A DNA stretch of 64,000 bases from Argentina anserina (lineage: Eukaryota; Streptophyta; Magnoliopsida; Rosales; Rosaceae). Location of the stretch: NCBI RefSeq assembly GCF_933775445.1, contig NW_026089536.1, forward strand, positions 930,001-994,000, given 5' to 3'. This document shows, in pieces, positions 1 to 11,386 of this stretch. The notes under the pieces are model-generated. The model was not told where the DNA came from, searched no databases, and saw nothing but the letters and a program-made list of their open reading frames with translations. The translations under genes were made by a program, and so were the position numbers. Within the stretch, counting starts at the first letter, position 1. The number at the start of each line of letters is the position of its first letter.

Positions 1-182
1 TCTTTCAAACTGAGGATCTTTACATCATTTGCGTATCTTTACTATTCCAATTGTGTATCTTTACATCGTTTGCGTATGTTTACTATTCCAATTGTGTATC
101 TTTACATCGTTTGCGTATCTTTACTATTCCAATTGTGTATTTTTTCATTTCTTGTTTGAGTATCTTTCTGTAAGGCTTTCTG
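1..182 (+). repeat. Left-edge partial monomer (n=3 type)
   Basis: The window opens inside a monomer, at TCTTTCAAACTGAGGATC. The rest matches the monomer at 2392-2614 at an offset of 2432, including the GAGGATC, CATCATTTGCG and GTATTTTTTCATT variants. The missing left part therefore probably carried the same 8-bp deletion. The array extends beyond the left edge. Confidence 0.9.
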
Positions 183-413
183 ATGCGAGTTTCTCATGAA
201 TTTGAGAGTTTTGCAAGTGTGGGAGTGTGTTTCTTTCAAACTGAGTATCTTTACATCGTTTGCGTATGTTTACTATTCCAATTGTGTATCTTTACATCGT
301 TTGCGTATCTTTACTATTCGAATTGTGTATCTTTACATCGTTTGCGTATCTTTACTATTCCAATTGTATATCTTTTCATTTCTTGTTTGAGTATCTTTCT
401 GTAAGGCTTTCTG
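183..413 (+). repeat. Example n=3 monomer, CATGAA type (231 bp)
   Basis: This unit starts ATGCGAGTTTCTCATGAA rather than ...TATTGTA. It carries three 41-bp subunits: the first has GCGTATG, the second TTCGAATTG, and the third ends ATTGTATATC, followed by TTCTTG in place of TTCTCG. These linked variants travel together in dozens of 231-bp units between 0 and 52.6 kb, so this is a stable monomer haplotype. Confidence 0.9.
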
Positions 414-1131
414 ATGCGAGTTTCTATTGTATTTGAGAGTTTTGCAAGTGTGGGAGTGTGTTTCTTTCAAACTGAGTATCTTTACATCGTTTGCGTATTT
501 TTACTATTCCAATTGTGTATCTTTTCATTTCTCGTTTGAGTATCTTTCTGTAAGGCTTCTGATGCGAGTTTCTATTGTATTTGAGAGTTTTGCAAGTGTG
601 GGAGTGTGTTTCTTTCAATCTGAGTATCTTTACATCGTTTGCGTATCTTTACTATTCCAATTGTGTATCTTTTCATTTCTCGTTTGAGTATCTTTCTGTA
701 AGGCTTTCTGATGCGAGTTTCTATTGAATTTGAGAGTTTTGCAAGTGTGGGAGTGTGTTTCTTTCAAACTGAGTATCTTTACATCGTTTGCGTATGTTTA
801 CTATTCCAATTGTGTATCTTTACATCGTTTGCGTATCTTTACTATTCGAATTGTGTATCTTTACATCGTTTGCGTATCTTTACTATTCCAATTGTATATC
901 TTTTCATTTCTTGTTTGAGTATCTTTCTGTAAGGCTTTCTGATGCGAGTTTCTATTGTATTTGAGAGTTTTGCAAGTGTGGGAGTGTGTTTCTTTCAAAC
1001 TGAGTATCTTTACATCGTTTGCGTATCTTTACTATTCCAATTGTGTATCTTTACATCGTTTGCGTATCTTTACTATTCTAATTGTGTATCTTTTCATTTC
1101 TCGTTTGAGTATCTTTCTGTAAGGCTTTCTG

Positions 1132-1320
1132 ATGCGAGTTTCTATTGAATTTGAGAGTTTTGCAAGTGTGGGAGTGTGTTTCTTTCAAACTGAGTATCTT
1201 TACATCGTTTGCGTATCTTTACTATTCCAATTGTGTATCTTTACATCGTTTGCGTATCTTTACTATTCCAATTGTGTATCTTTTCATTTCTCGTTTGAGT
1301 ATCTTTCTGTAAGGCTTCTG
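1132..1320 (+). repeat. Example n=2 monomer (189 bp)
   Basis: This unit has the same unique part as the n=1 monomer, with two tandem 41-bp subunits. Consecutive 189-bp units at 1132, 1321 and 1510, with 1699 (190 bp) after them, keep one reading frame open because 189 is a multiple of three. That is why the longest open frame of the window lies here. Confidence 0.9.
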
Positions 1321-1888
1321 ATGCGAGTTTCTATTGTATTTGAGAGTTTTGCAAGTGTGGGAGTGTGTTTCTTTCAAACTGAGTATCTTTACATCGTTTG
1401 CGTATCTTTACTATTCCAATTGTGTATCTTTACATCGTTTGCGTATCTTTACTATTCCAATTGTGTATCTTTTCATTTCTCGTTTGAGTATTTTTCTGTA
1501 AGGCTTCTGATGCGAGTTTCTATTGTATTTGAGAGTTTTGCAAGTGTGGGAGTTTGTTTCTTTCAAACTGAGTATCTTTACATCGTTTGCGTATCTTTAC
1601 TATTCCAATTGTGTATCTTTACATCGTTTGCGTATCTTTACTATTCTAATTGTGTATCTTTTCATTTCTCGTTTGAGTATCTTTCTGTAAGGCTTTTGAT
1701 GCGAGTTTCTATTGTATTTGAGAGGTTTGCAAGTGTGGGAGTGTGTTTCTTTCAAACTGAGTATCTTTACATCGTTTGCGTATCTTTACTATTCCAATTG
1801 TGTATCTTTACATCGTTTGCGTATCTTTACTATTGTAATTGTGTATCTTTTCATTTCTCGTTTGAGTATCTTTCTGTAAGGCTTTCTG

Positions 1889-2160
1889 ATGCGAGTTTCT
1901 CATGAATTTGAGAGTTTTGCAAGTGTGGGAGTGTGTTTCTTTCAAACTGAGGATCTTTACATCGTTTGCGTATGTTTACTATTCCAATTGTGTATCTTTA
2001 CATCGTTTCCGTATCTTTACTATTCCAATTGTGTATCTTTACATCGTTTGCGTATCTTTACTATTCCAATTGTGTATCTTTACATCGTTTGCGTATCTTT
2101 ACTATTCTAATTGAGTATCTTTTCATTTCTCGTTTGAGTATCTTTCTGTAAGGCTTTCTG
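1889..2160 (+). repeat. Example n=4 monomer (272 bp)
   Basis: Four 41-bp subunits follow CAAACTGAGGATC. The second has CATCGTTTCCG and the last ends TTCTAATTGAG. Equivalent 272-bp units start at 3373, 5805, 7926, 17649, 21638, 24746, 26300, 28830, 31444, 33709, 35268, 36827, 37478, 39036, 40215, 42369, 44578, 46787 and 49331. A related n=4 unit at 25649 ends TTCCAATTGTG instead. The unit is usually followed by a CATGAA-type monomer, so the pair behaves as a cassette. Confidence 0.88.
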
Positions 2161-2391
2161 ATGCGAGTTTCTCATGAATTTGAGAGTTTTGCAAGTGTGG
2201 GAGTGTGTTTCTTTCAAACTGAGTATCTTTACATCGTTTACGTATGTTTACTATTCCAATTGTGTATCTTTACATCGTTTGCGTATCTTTACTATTCGAA
2301 TTGTGTATCTTTACATCGTTTGCGTATCTTTACTATTCCAATTGTATATCTTTTCATTTCTTGTTTGAGTATCTTTCTGTAAGGCTTTCTG

Positions 2392-2614
2392 ATGCGAGTT
2401 TCTATTGTATTTGAGAGTTTTGCAAGTGTGTTTCTTTCAAACTGAGGATCTTTACATCATTTGCGTATCTTTACTATTCCAATTGTGTATCTTTACATCG
2501 TTTGCGTATGTTTACTATTCCAATTGTGTATCTTTACATCGTTTGCGTATCTTTACTATTCCAATTGTGTATTTTTTCATTTCTTGTTTGAGTATCTTTC
2601 TGTAAGGCTTTCTG
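2392..2614 (+). repeat. n=3 monomer with 8-bp deletion (223 bp)
   Basis: The G-rich part reads GCAAGTGTGTTTC instead of GCAAGTGTGGGAGTGTGTTTC; eight bases are lost after about 2430 between direct GTGTG repeats. The same 223-bp allele starts at 3876, 6308, 8429, 11915, 18152 and 22141, always with GAGGATC, CATCATTTGCG and GTATTTTTTC. The shared linked changes show common descent rather than repeated deletion. Confidence 0.88.
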
Positions 2615-5600
2615 ATGCGAGTTTCTCATGAATTTGAGAGTTTTGCAAGTGTGGGAGTGTGTTTCTTTCAAACTGAGTATCTTTACATCGTTTGCGTATG
2701 TTTACTATTCCAATTGTGTATCTTTACATCGTTTGCGTATCTTTACTATTCGAATTGTGTATCTTTACATCGTTTGCGTATCTTTACTATTCCAATTGTA
2801 TATCTTTTCATTTCTTGTTTGAGTATCTTTCTGTAAGGCTTTCTGATGCGAGTTTCTATTGTATTTGAGAGTTTTGCAAGTGTGGGAGTGTGTTTCTTTC
2901 AAACTGAGTATCTTTACATCGTTTGCGTATTTTTACTATTCCAATTGTGTATCTTTTCATTTCTCGTTTGAGTATCTTTCTGTAAGGCTTCTGATGCGAG
3001 TTTCTATTGTATTTGAGAGTTTTGCAAGTGTGGGAGTGTGTTTCTTTCAATCTGAGTATCTTTACATCGTTTGCGTATCTTTACTATTCCAATTGTGTAT
3101 CTTTACATCGTTTGCGTATCTTTACTATTCCAATTGTGTATCTTTTCATTTCTCGTTTGAGTATCTTTCTGTAAGGCTTTTGATGCGAGTTTCTATTGTA
3201 TTTGAGAGTTTTGCAAGTGTGGGAGTGTGTTTCTTTCAAACTGAGTATCTTTACATCGTTTGCGTATCTTTACTATTCCAATTGTGTATCTTTACATCGT
3301 TTGCGTATCTTTACTATTGTAATTGTGTATCTTTTCATTTCTCGTTTGAGTATCTTTCTGTAAGGCTTTCTGATGCGAGTTTCTCATGAATTTGAGAGTT
3401 TTGCAAGTGTGGGAGTGTGTTTCTTTCAAACTGAGGATCTTTACATCGTTTGCGTATGTTTACTATTCCAATTGTGTATCTTTACATCGTTTCCGTATCT
3501 TTACTATTCCAATTGTGTATCTTTACATCGTTTGCGTATCTTTACTATTCCAATTGTGTATCTTTACATCGTTTGCGTATCTTTACTATTCTAATTGAGT
3601 ATCTTTTCATTTCTCGTTTGAGTATCTTTCTGTAAGGCTTTCTGATGCGAGTTTCTCATGAATTTGAGAGTTTTGCAAGTGTGGGAGTGTGTTTCTTTCA
3701 AACTGAGTATCTTTACATCGTTTACGTATGTTTACTATTCCAATTGTGTATCTTTACATCGTTTGCGTATCTTTACTATTCGAATTGTGTATCTTTACAT
3801 CGTTTGCGTATCTTTACTATTCCAATTGTATATCTTTTCATTTCTTGTTTGAGTATCTTTCTGTAAGGCTTTCTGATGCGAGTTTCTATTGTATTTGAGA
3901 GTTTTGCAAGTGTGTTTCTTTCAAACTGAGGATCTTTACATCATTTGCGTATCTTTACTATTCCAATTGTGTATCTTTACATCGTTTGCGTATGTTTACT
4001 ATTCCAATTGTGTATCTTTACATCGTTTGCGTATCTTTACTATTCCAATTGTGTATTTTTTCATTTCTTGTTTGAGTATCTTTCTGTAAGGCTTTCTGAT
4101 GCGAGTTTCTCATGAATTTGAGAGTTTTGCAAGTGTGGGAGTGTGTTTCTTTCAAACTGAGTATCTTTACATCGTTTGCGTATGTTTACTATTCCAATTG
4201 TGTATCTTTACATCGTTTGCGTATCTTTACTATTCGAATTGTGTATCTTTACATCGTTTGCGTATCTTTACTATTCCAATTGTATATCTTTTCATTTCTT
4301 GTTTGAGTATCTTTCTGTAAGGCTTTCTGATGCGAGTTTCTATTGTATTTGAGAGTTTTGCAAGTGTGGGAGTGTGTTTCTTTCAAACTGAGTATCTTTA
4401 CATCGTTTGCGTATTTTTACTATTCCAATTGTGTATCTTTTCATTTCTCGTTTGAGTATCTTTCTGTAAGGCTTCTGATGCGAGTTTCTATTGTATTTGA
4501 GAGTTTTGCAAGTGTGGGAGTGTGTTTCTTTCAATCTGAGTATCTTTACATCGTTTGCGTATCTTTACTATTCCAATTGTGTATCTTTTCATTTCTCGTT
4601 TGAGTATCTTTCTGTAAGGCTTTCTGATGCGAGTTTCTATTGAATTTGAGAGTTTTGCAAGTGTGGGAGTGTGTTTCTTTCAAACTGAGTATCTTTACAT
4701 CGTTTGCGTATGTTTACTATTCCAATTGTGTATCTTTACATCGTTTGCGTATCTTTACTATTCGAATTGTGTATCTTTACATCGTTTGCGTATCTTTACT
4801 ATTCCAATTGTATATCTTTTCATTTCTTGTTTGAGTATCTTTCTGTAAGGCTTTCTGATGCGAGTTTCTATTGTATTTGAGAGTTTTGCAAGTGTGGGAG
4901 TGTGTTTCTTTCAAACTGAGTATCTTTACATCGTTTGCGTATCTTTACTATTCCAATTGTGTATCTTTACATCGTTTGCGTATCTTTACTATTCTAATTG
5001 TGTATCTTTTCATTTCTCGTTTGAGTATCTTTCTGTAAGGCTTTCTGATGCGAGTTTCTATTGAATTTGAGAGTTTTGCAAGTGTGGGAGTGTGTTTCTT
5101 TCAAACTGAGTATCTTTACATCGTTTGCGTATCTTTACTATTCCAATTGTGTATCTTTACATCGTTTGCGTATCTTTACTATTCCAATTGTGTATCTTTT
5201 CATTTCTCGTTTGAGTATCTTTCTGTAAGGCTTCTGATGCGAGTTTCTATTGTATTTGAGAGTTTTGCAAGTGTGGGAGTGTGTTTCTTTCAAACTGAGT
5301 ATCTTTACATCGTTTGCGTATCTTTACTATTCCAATTGTGTATCTTTACATCGTTTGCGTATCTTTACTATTCCAATTGTGTATCTTTTCATTTCTCGTT
5401 TGAGTATTTTTCTGTAAGGCTTCTGATGCGAGTTTCTATTGTATTTGAGAGTTTTGCAAGTGTGGGAGTTTGTTTCTTTCAAACTGAGTATCTTTACATC
5501 GTTTGCGTATCTTTACTATTCCAATTGTGTATCTTTACATCGTTTGCGTATCTTTACTATTCTAATTGTGTATCTTTTCATTTCTCGTTTGAGTATCTTT

Positions 5601-5849
5601 CTGTAAGGCTTTTGATGCGAGTTTCTATTGTATTTGAGAGGTTTGCAAGTGTGGGAGTGTGTTTCTTTCAAACTGAGTATCTTTACATCGTTTGCGTATC
5701 TTTACTATTCCAATTGTGTATCTTTACATCGTTTGCGTATCTTTACTATTGTAATTGTGTATCTTTTCATTTCTCGTTTGAGTATCTTTCTGTAAGGCTT
5801 TCTGATGCGAGTTTCTCATGAATTTGAGAGTTTTGCAAGTGTGGGAGTG

Positions 5850-8800
5850 TGTTTCTTTCAAACTGAGGATCTTTACATCGTTTGCGTATGTTTACTATTC
5901 CAATTGTGTATCTTTACATCGTTTCCGTATCTTTACTATTCCAATTGTGTATCTTTACATCGTTTGCGTATCTTTACTATTCCAATTGTGTATCTTTACA
6001 TCGTTTGCGTATCTTTACTATTCTAATTGAGTATCTTTTCATTTCTCGTTTGAGTATCTTTCTGTAAGGCTTTCTGATGCGAGTTTCTCATGAATTTGAG
6101 AGTTTTGCAAGTGTGGGAGTGTGTTTCTTTCAAACTGAGTATCTTTACATCGTTTACGTATGTTTACTATTCCAATTGTGTATCTTTACATCGTTTGCGT
6201 ATCTTTACTATTCGAATTGTGTATCTTTACATCGTTTGCGTATCTTTACTATTCCAATTGTATATCTTTTCATTTCTTGTTTGAGTATCTTTCTGTAAGG
6301 CTTTCTGATGCGAGTTTCTATTGTATTTGAGAGTTTTGCAAGTGTGTTTCTTTCAAACTGAGGATCTTTACATCATTTGCGTATCTTTACTATTCCAATT
6401 GTGTATCTTTACATCGTTTGCGTATGTTTACTATTCCAATTGTGTATCTTTACATCGTTTGCGTATCTTTACTATTCCAATTGTGTATTTTTTCATTTCT
6501 TGTTTGAGTATCTTTCTGTAAGGCTTTCTGATGCGAGTTTCTCATGAATTTGAGAGTTTTGCAAGTGTGGGAGTGTGTTTCTTTCAAACTGAGTATCTTT
6601 ACATCGTTTGCGTATGTTTACTATTCCAATTGTGTATCTTTACATCGTTTGCGTATCTTTACTATTCGAATTGTGTATCTTTACATCGTTTGCGTATCTT
6701 TACTATTCCAATTGTATATCTTTTCATTTCTTGTTTGAGTATCTTTCTGTAAGGCTTTCTGATGCGAGTTTCTATTGTATTTGAGAGTTTTGCAAGTGTG
6801 GGAGTGTGTTTCTTTCAAACTGAGTATCTTTACATCGTTTGCGTATTTTTACTATTCCAATTGTGTATCTTTTCATTTCTCGTTTGAGTATCTTTCTGTA
6901 AGGCTTCTGATGCGAGTTTCTATTGTATTTGAGAGTTTTGCAAGTGTGGGAGTGTGTTTCTTTCAATCTGAGTATCTTTACATCGTTTGCGTATCTTTAC
7001 TATTCCAATTGTGTATCTTTTCATTTCTCGTTTGAGTATCTTTCTGTAAGGCTTTCTGATGCGAGTTTCTATTGAATTTGAGAGTTTTGCAAGTGTGGGA
7101 GTGTGTTTCTTTCAAACTGAGTATCTTTACATCGTTTGCGTATGTTTACTATTCCAATTGTGTATCTTTACATCGTTTGCGTATCTTTACTATTCGAATT
7201 GTGTATCTTTACATCGTTTGCGTATCTTTACTATTCCAATTGTATATCTTTTCATTTCTTGTTTGAGTATCTTTCTGTAAGGCTTTCTGATGCGAGTTTC
7301 TATTGTATTTGAGAGTTTTGCAAGTGTGGGAGTGTGTTTCTTTCAAACTGAGTATCTTTACATCGTTTGCGTATCTTTACTATTCCAATTGTGTATCTTT
7401 TCATTTCTCGTTTGAGTATCTTTCTGTAAGGCTTTCTGATGCGAGTTTCTATTGAATTTGAGAGTTTTGCAAGTGTGGGAGTGTGTTTCCTTCAAACTGA
7501 GTATCTTTACATCGTTTGCGTATGTTTACTATTCCAATTGTGTATCTTTACATCGTTTGCGTATCTTTACTATTCCAATTGTGTATCTTTTCATTTCTCG
7601 TTTGAGTATCTTTCTGTAAGGCTTCTGATGCGAGTTTCTATTGTATTTGAGAGTTTTGCCAGTGTGGGAGTGTGTTTCTTTCAAACTGAGTATCTTTACA
7701 TCGTTTGCGTATCTTTACTATTCCAATTGTGTATCTTTTCATTTCTCGTTTGAGTATCTTTCTGTAAGGCTTTCTGATGCGAGTTTCTATTGAATTTGAG
7801 AGTTTTGCAAGTGTGGGAGTGTGTTTCTTTCAAACTGAGTATCTTTACATCGTTTGCGTTTCTTTACTATTCCAATTGTGTATCTTTTCATTTCTCGTTT
7901 GAGTATCTTTCTGTAAGGCTTTCTGATGCGAGTTTCTATTGAATTTGAGAGGTTTGCAAGTGTGGGAGTGTGTTTCTTTCAAACTGAGGATCTTTACATC
8001 GTTTGCGTATGTTTACTATTCCAATTGTGTATCTTTACATCGTTTCCGTATCTTTACTATTCCAATTGTGTATCTTTACATCGTTTGCGTATCTTTACTA
8101 TTCCAATTGTGTATCTTTACATCGTTTGCGTATCTTTACTATTCTAATTGAGTATCTTTTCATTTCTCGTTTGAGTATCTTTCTGTAAGGCTTTCTGATG
8201 CGAGTTTCTCATGAATTTGAGAGTTTTGCAAGTGTGGGAGTGTGTTTCTTTCAAACTGAGTATCTTTACATCGTTTACGTATGTTTACTATTCCAATTGT
8301 GTATCTTTACATCGTTTGCGTATCTTTACTATTCGAATTGTGTATCTTTACATCGTTTGCGTATCTTTACTATTCCAATTGTATATCTTTTCATTTCTTG
8401 TTTGAGTATCTTTCTGTAAGGCTTTCTGATGCGAGTTTCTATTGTATTTGAGAGTTTTGCAAGTGTGTTTCTTTCAAACTGAGGATCTTTACATCATTTG
8501 CGTATCTTTACTATTCCAATTGTGTATCTTTACATCGTTTGCGTATGTTTACTATTCCAATTGTGTATCTTTACATCGTTTGCGTATCTTTACTATTCCA
8601 ATTGTGTATTTTTTCATTTCTTGTTTGAGTATCTTTCTGTAAGGCTTTCTGATGCGAGTTTCTCATGAATTTGAGAGTTTTGCAAGTGTGGGAGTGTGTT
8701 TCTTTCAAACTGAGTATCTTTACATCGTTTGCGTATGTTTACTATTCCAATTGTGTATCTTTACATCGTTTGCGTATCTTTACTATTCGAATTGTGTATC

Positions 8801-10010
8801 TTTACATCGTTTGCGTATCTTTACTATTCCAATTGTATATCTTTTCATTTCTTGTTTGAGTATCTTTCTGTAAGGCTTTCTGATGCGAGTTTCTATTGAA
8901 TTTGAGAGTTTTGCAAGTGTGGGAGTGTGTTTCTTTCAAACTGAGTATCTTTACATCGTTTGCGTATTTTTACTATTCCAATTGTGTATCTTTTCATTTC
9001 TCGTTTGAGTATCTTTCTGTAAGGCTTCTGATGCGAGTTTCTATTGTATTTGAGAGTTTTGCAAGTGTGGGAGTGTGTTTCTTTCAATCTGAGTATCTTT
9101 ACATCGTTTGCGTATCTTTACTATTCCAATTGTGTATCTTTTCATTTCTCGTTTGAGTATCTTTCTGTAAGGCTTTCTGATGCGAGTTTCTATTGAATTT
9201 GAGAGTTTTGCAAGTGTGGGAGTGTGTTTCTTTCAAACTGAGTATCTTTACATCGTTTGCGTATGTTTACTATTCCAATTGTGTATCTTTACATCGTTTG
9301 CGTATCTTTACTATTCGAATTGTGTATCTTTACATCGTTTGCGTATCTTTACTATTCCAATTGTATATCTTTTCATTTCTTGTTTGAGTATCTTTCTGTA
9401 AGGCTTTCTGATGCGAGTTTCTATTGTATTTGAGAGTTTTGCAAGTGTGGGAGTGTGTTTCTTTCAAACTGAGTATCTTTACATCGTTTGCGTATCTTTA
9501 CTATTCCAATTGTGTATCTTTTCATTTCTCGTTTGAGTATCTTTCTGTAAGGCTTTCTGATGCGAGTTTCTATTGAATTTGAGAGTTTTGCAAGTGTGGG
9601 AGTGTGTTTCCTTCAAACTGAGTATCTTTACATCGTTTGCGTATGTTTACTATTCCAATTGTGTATCTTTACATCGTTTGCGTATCTTTACTATTCCAAT
9701 TGTGTATCTTTTCATTTCTCGTTTGAGTATCTTTCTGTAAGGCTTCTGATGCGAGTTTCTATTGTATTTGAGAGTTTTGCCAGTGTGGGAGTGTGTTTCT
9801 TTCAAACTGAGTATCTTTACATCGTTTGCGTATCTTTACTATTCCAATTGTGTATCTTTTCATTTCTCGTTTGAGTATCTTTCTGTAAGGCTTTCTGATG
9901 CGAGTTTCTATTGAATTTGAGAGTTTTGCAAGTGTGGGAGTGTGTTTCTTTCAAACTGAGTATCTTTACATCGTTTGCGTTTCTTTACTATTCCAATTGT
10001 GTATCTTTAC
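5850..10010 (+). repeat. 2121-bp higher-order repeat, two copies
   Basis: Starts 5805, 6077, 6308, 6531, 6762, 6910, 7059, 7290, 7439, 7628 and 7777 recur at +2121 (7926 to 9898). Shared markers are TTTCCTTC near 7488/9609, TTTTGCCAGTG near 7657/9778 and the GCGTTTC change near 7858/9979. Collinearity ends after about 10,010, where 9898 has n=2 and 7777 has n=1. Confidence 0.85.
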
Positions 10011-10086
10011 ATCGTTTGCGTATCTTTACTATTCCAATTGTGTATCTTTTCATTTCTCGTTTGAGTATCTTTCTGTAAGGCTTCTG

Positions 10087-10234
10087 ATTCGAGTTTCTAT
10101 TTTATTTGAGAGTTTTGCAAGTGTGGGAGTGTGTTTCTTTCAAACTGAGTATCTTTACATCGTTTGCGTATCTTTACTATTCCAATTGTGTATCTTTTCA
10201 TTTCTCGTTTGAGTATCTTTCTGTAAGGCTTCTG
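10087..10234 (+). repeat. ATTCGAG/TATTTTA marker monomer
   Basis: This unit starts ATTCGAGTTTCTATTTTATT instead of ATGCGAGTTTCTATTGTATT. The same double variant is at 12558, 15484, 19472, 23461, 30199, 43400, 45609, 47248, 50700, 52934, 57444 and 58687. In most of these the preceding unit is an n=2 monomer with GTGTTTCCTTC, so the two form a cassette that marks HOR copies. Partial forms at 23839 (ATTCGAG only) and 56008 (TATTTTA only) look like conversions. Confidence 0.85.
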
Positions 10235-11073
10235 ATGCGAGTTTCTATTGTATTTGAGAGTTTTGCAAGTGTGGGAGTGTGTTTCTTTCAAACTGGGTAT
10301 CTTTACATCGTTTGCGTATCTTTACTATTCCAATTGTGTATCTTTACATCGTTTGCGTATCTTTACTATTCCAATTGTGTATCTTTACATCGTTTGCGTA
10401 TCTTTACTATTCCAATTGTTTATCTTTTCATTTCTCGTTTGAGTATCTTTCTGTAAGGCTTCTGATGCGAGTTTCTATTGTATTTGAGAGTTTTGCAAGT
10501 GTGGGAGTGTGTTTCTTTCAAACTGGGTATCTTTACATCGTTTGCGTATCTTTACTATTCCAATTGTGTATCTTTACATCGTTTGCGTATCTGTACTATT
10601 CCAATTGTGTATCTTTACATCGTTTGCGTATCTTTACTATTCCAATTGTGTATCTTTACATCGTTTGCGTATCTTTACTATTCGAACTGTATATCTTTTC
10701 ATTTCTCGTTTGAGTATCTTTCTGTAAGGCTTCTGATGCGAGTTTCTATTGTATTTGAGAGTTTTGCCAGTGTGGAAGTGTGTTTCTTTCAAACTGAGTA
10801 TCTTTACATCGTTTGCGTATCTTTACTATTCCAATTGTGTATCTTTTCATTTCTCGTTTGAGTATCTTTCTGTAAGGCTTTCTGATGCGAGTTTCTATTG
10901 AATTTGAGAGTTTTGCAAGTGTGGGAGTGTGTTTCCTTCAAACTGAGTATCTTTACATCGTTTGCGTATGTTTACTATTCCAATTGTGTATCTTTACATC
11001 GTTTGCGTATCTTTACTATTCCAATTGTTTATCTTTTCATTTCTCGTTTGAGTATCTTTCTGTAAGGCTTCTG

Positions 11074-11386
11074 ATGCGAGTTTCTATTGTATTTGAGAGT
11101 TTTGCAAGTGTGGGAGTGTGTTTCTTTCAAACTGGGTATCTTTACATCGTTTGCGTATCTTTACTATTCCAATTGTGTATCTTTACATCGTTTGCGTATC
11201 TTTACTATTCCAATTGTGTATCTTTACATCGTTTGCGTATCTTTACTATTCCAATTGTGTATCTTTACATCGTTTGCGTATCTTTACTATTCCAATTGTG
11301 TATCTTTACATCGTTTGCGTATCTTTACTATTCCAACTGTATATCTTTTCATTTCTTGTTTGAGTATCTTTCTGTAAGGCTTTCTG
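11074..11386 (+). repeat. Example n=5 monomer (313 bp)
   Basis: Five 41-bp subunits fill 11136-11340, the last ending CCAACTGTATATC. Other n=5 units start at 13545 (its 2471-bp HOR partner), 28138, 43819, 46028 and 51457. Neighbouring subunits within a unit are nearly identical, as expected from recent slippage or unequal exchange at the 41-bp level. Confidence 0.9.
11136..11340 (+). repeat. Five tandem 41-bp subunits (minisatellite inside the satellite)
   Basis: Each subunit is a 19-bp module GTATCTTTACATCGTTTGC plus a 22-bp module that starts GTATCTTTACTATTC and ends CAATTGT. Starts are exactly 41 bp apart. Each normal copy has one CAATTG palindrome and two CpG sites. Confidence 0.93.

Larger units (their letters stand above)
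1690..4580 (+). repeat. Nested 1484-bp duplication within the 3916-bp repeat
   Basis: Units at 1699, 1889, 2161, 2392, 2615, 2846 and 2994 are repeated at +1484 (3183, 3373, 3645, 3876, 4099, 4330, 4478). Both copies carry the TATTGTAATTG variant near the start and the 223-bp deletion unit. 3916 equals 1484 plus 2432, so one period probably arose by duplication inside an older 2432-bp period. Confidence 0.82.
1..7016 (+). repeat. 3916-bp higher-order repeat, about 1.8 copies
   Basis: Monomer starts from 183 to 2994 recur at +3916 (183/4099, 711/4627, 1132/5048, 1889/5805, 2161/6077, 2392/6308, 2615/6531, 2846/6762, 2994/6910) with the same lengths and variants. The match fails inside the unit at 6910, which has n=1 where 2994 has n=2. 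From there the series follows the +2432 relation (4627/7059, 4858/7290). Confidence 0.88.

Noticed and set aside
424..618. Recurrent 64-codon minus-strand open frame, seen dozens of times
   Set aside because: It lies across monomer junctions of n=1 units, starts only with TTG, and exists wherever a 148-bp unit occurs. It is a repeat artefact.
1132..1905. Longest open reading frame (257 codons, plus strand; repeated at 5048-5821)
   Set aside because: It spans four consecutive monomers that happen to keep frame (189 is divisible by three). Monomer lengths in the array take all residues modulo three, the frame is lost in neighbouring domains, and the peptide is just the translated satellite. 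No coding selection is visible.
11136..11340. CCAAT box (NF-Y) or E-box (CAATTG fits CANNTG) in each subunit
   Set aside because: The flanks do not match NF-Y preferences and CAATTG is a poor bHLH site. Its periodic presence follows from the repeat. Binding is not excluded but nothing in the sequence supports it.
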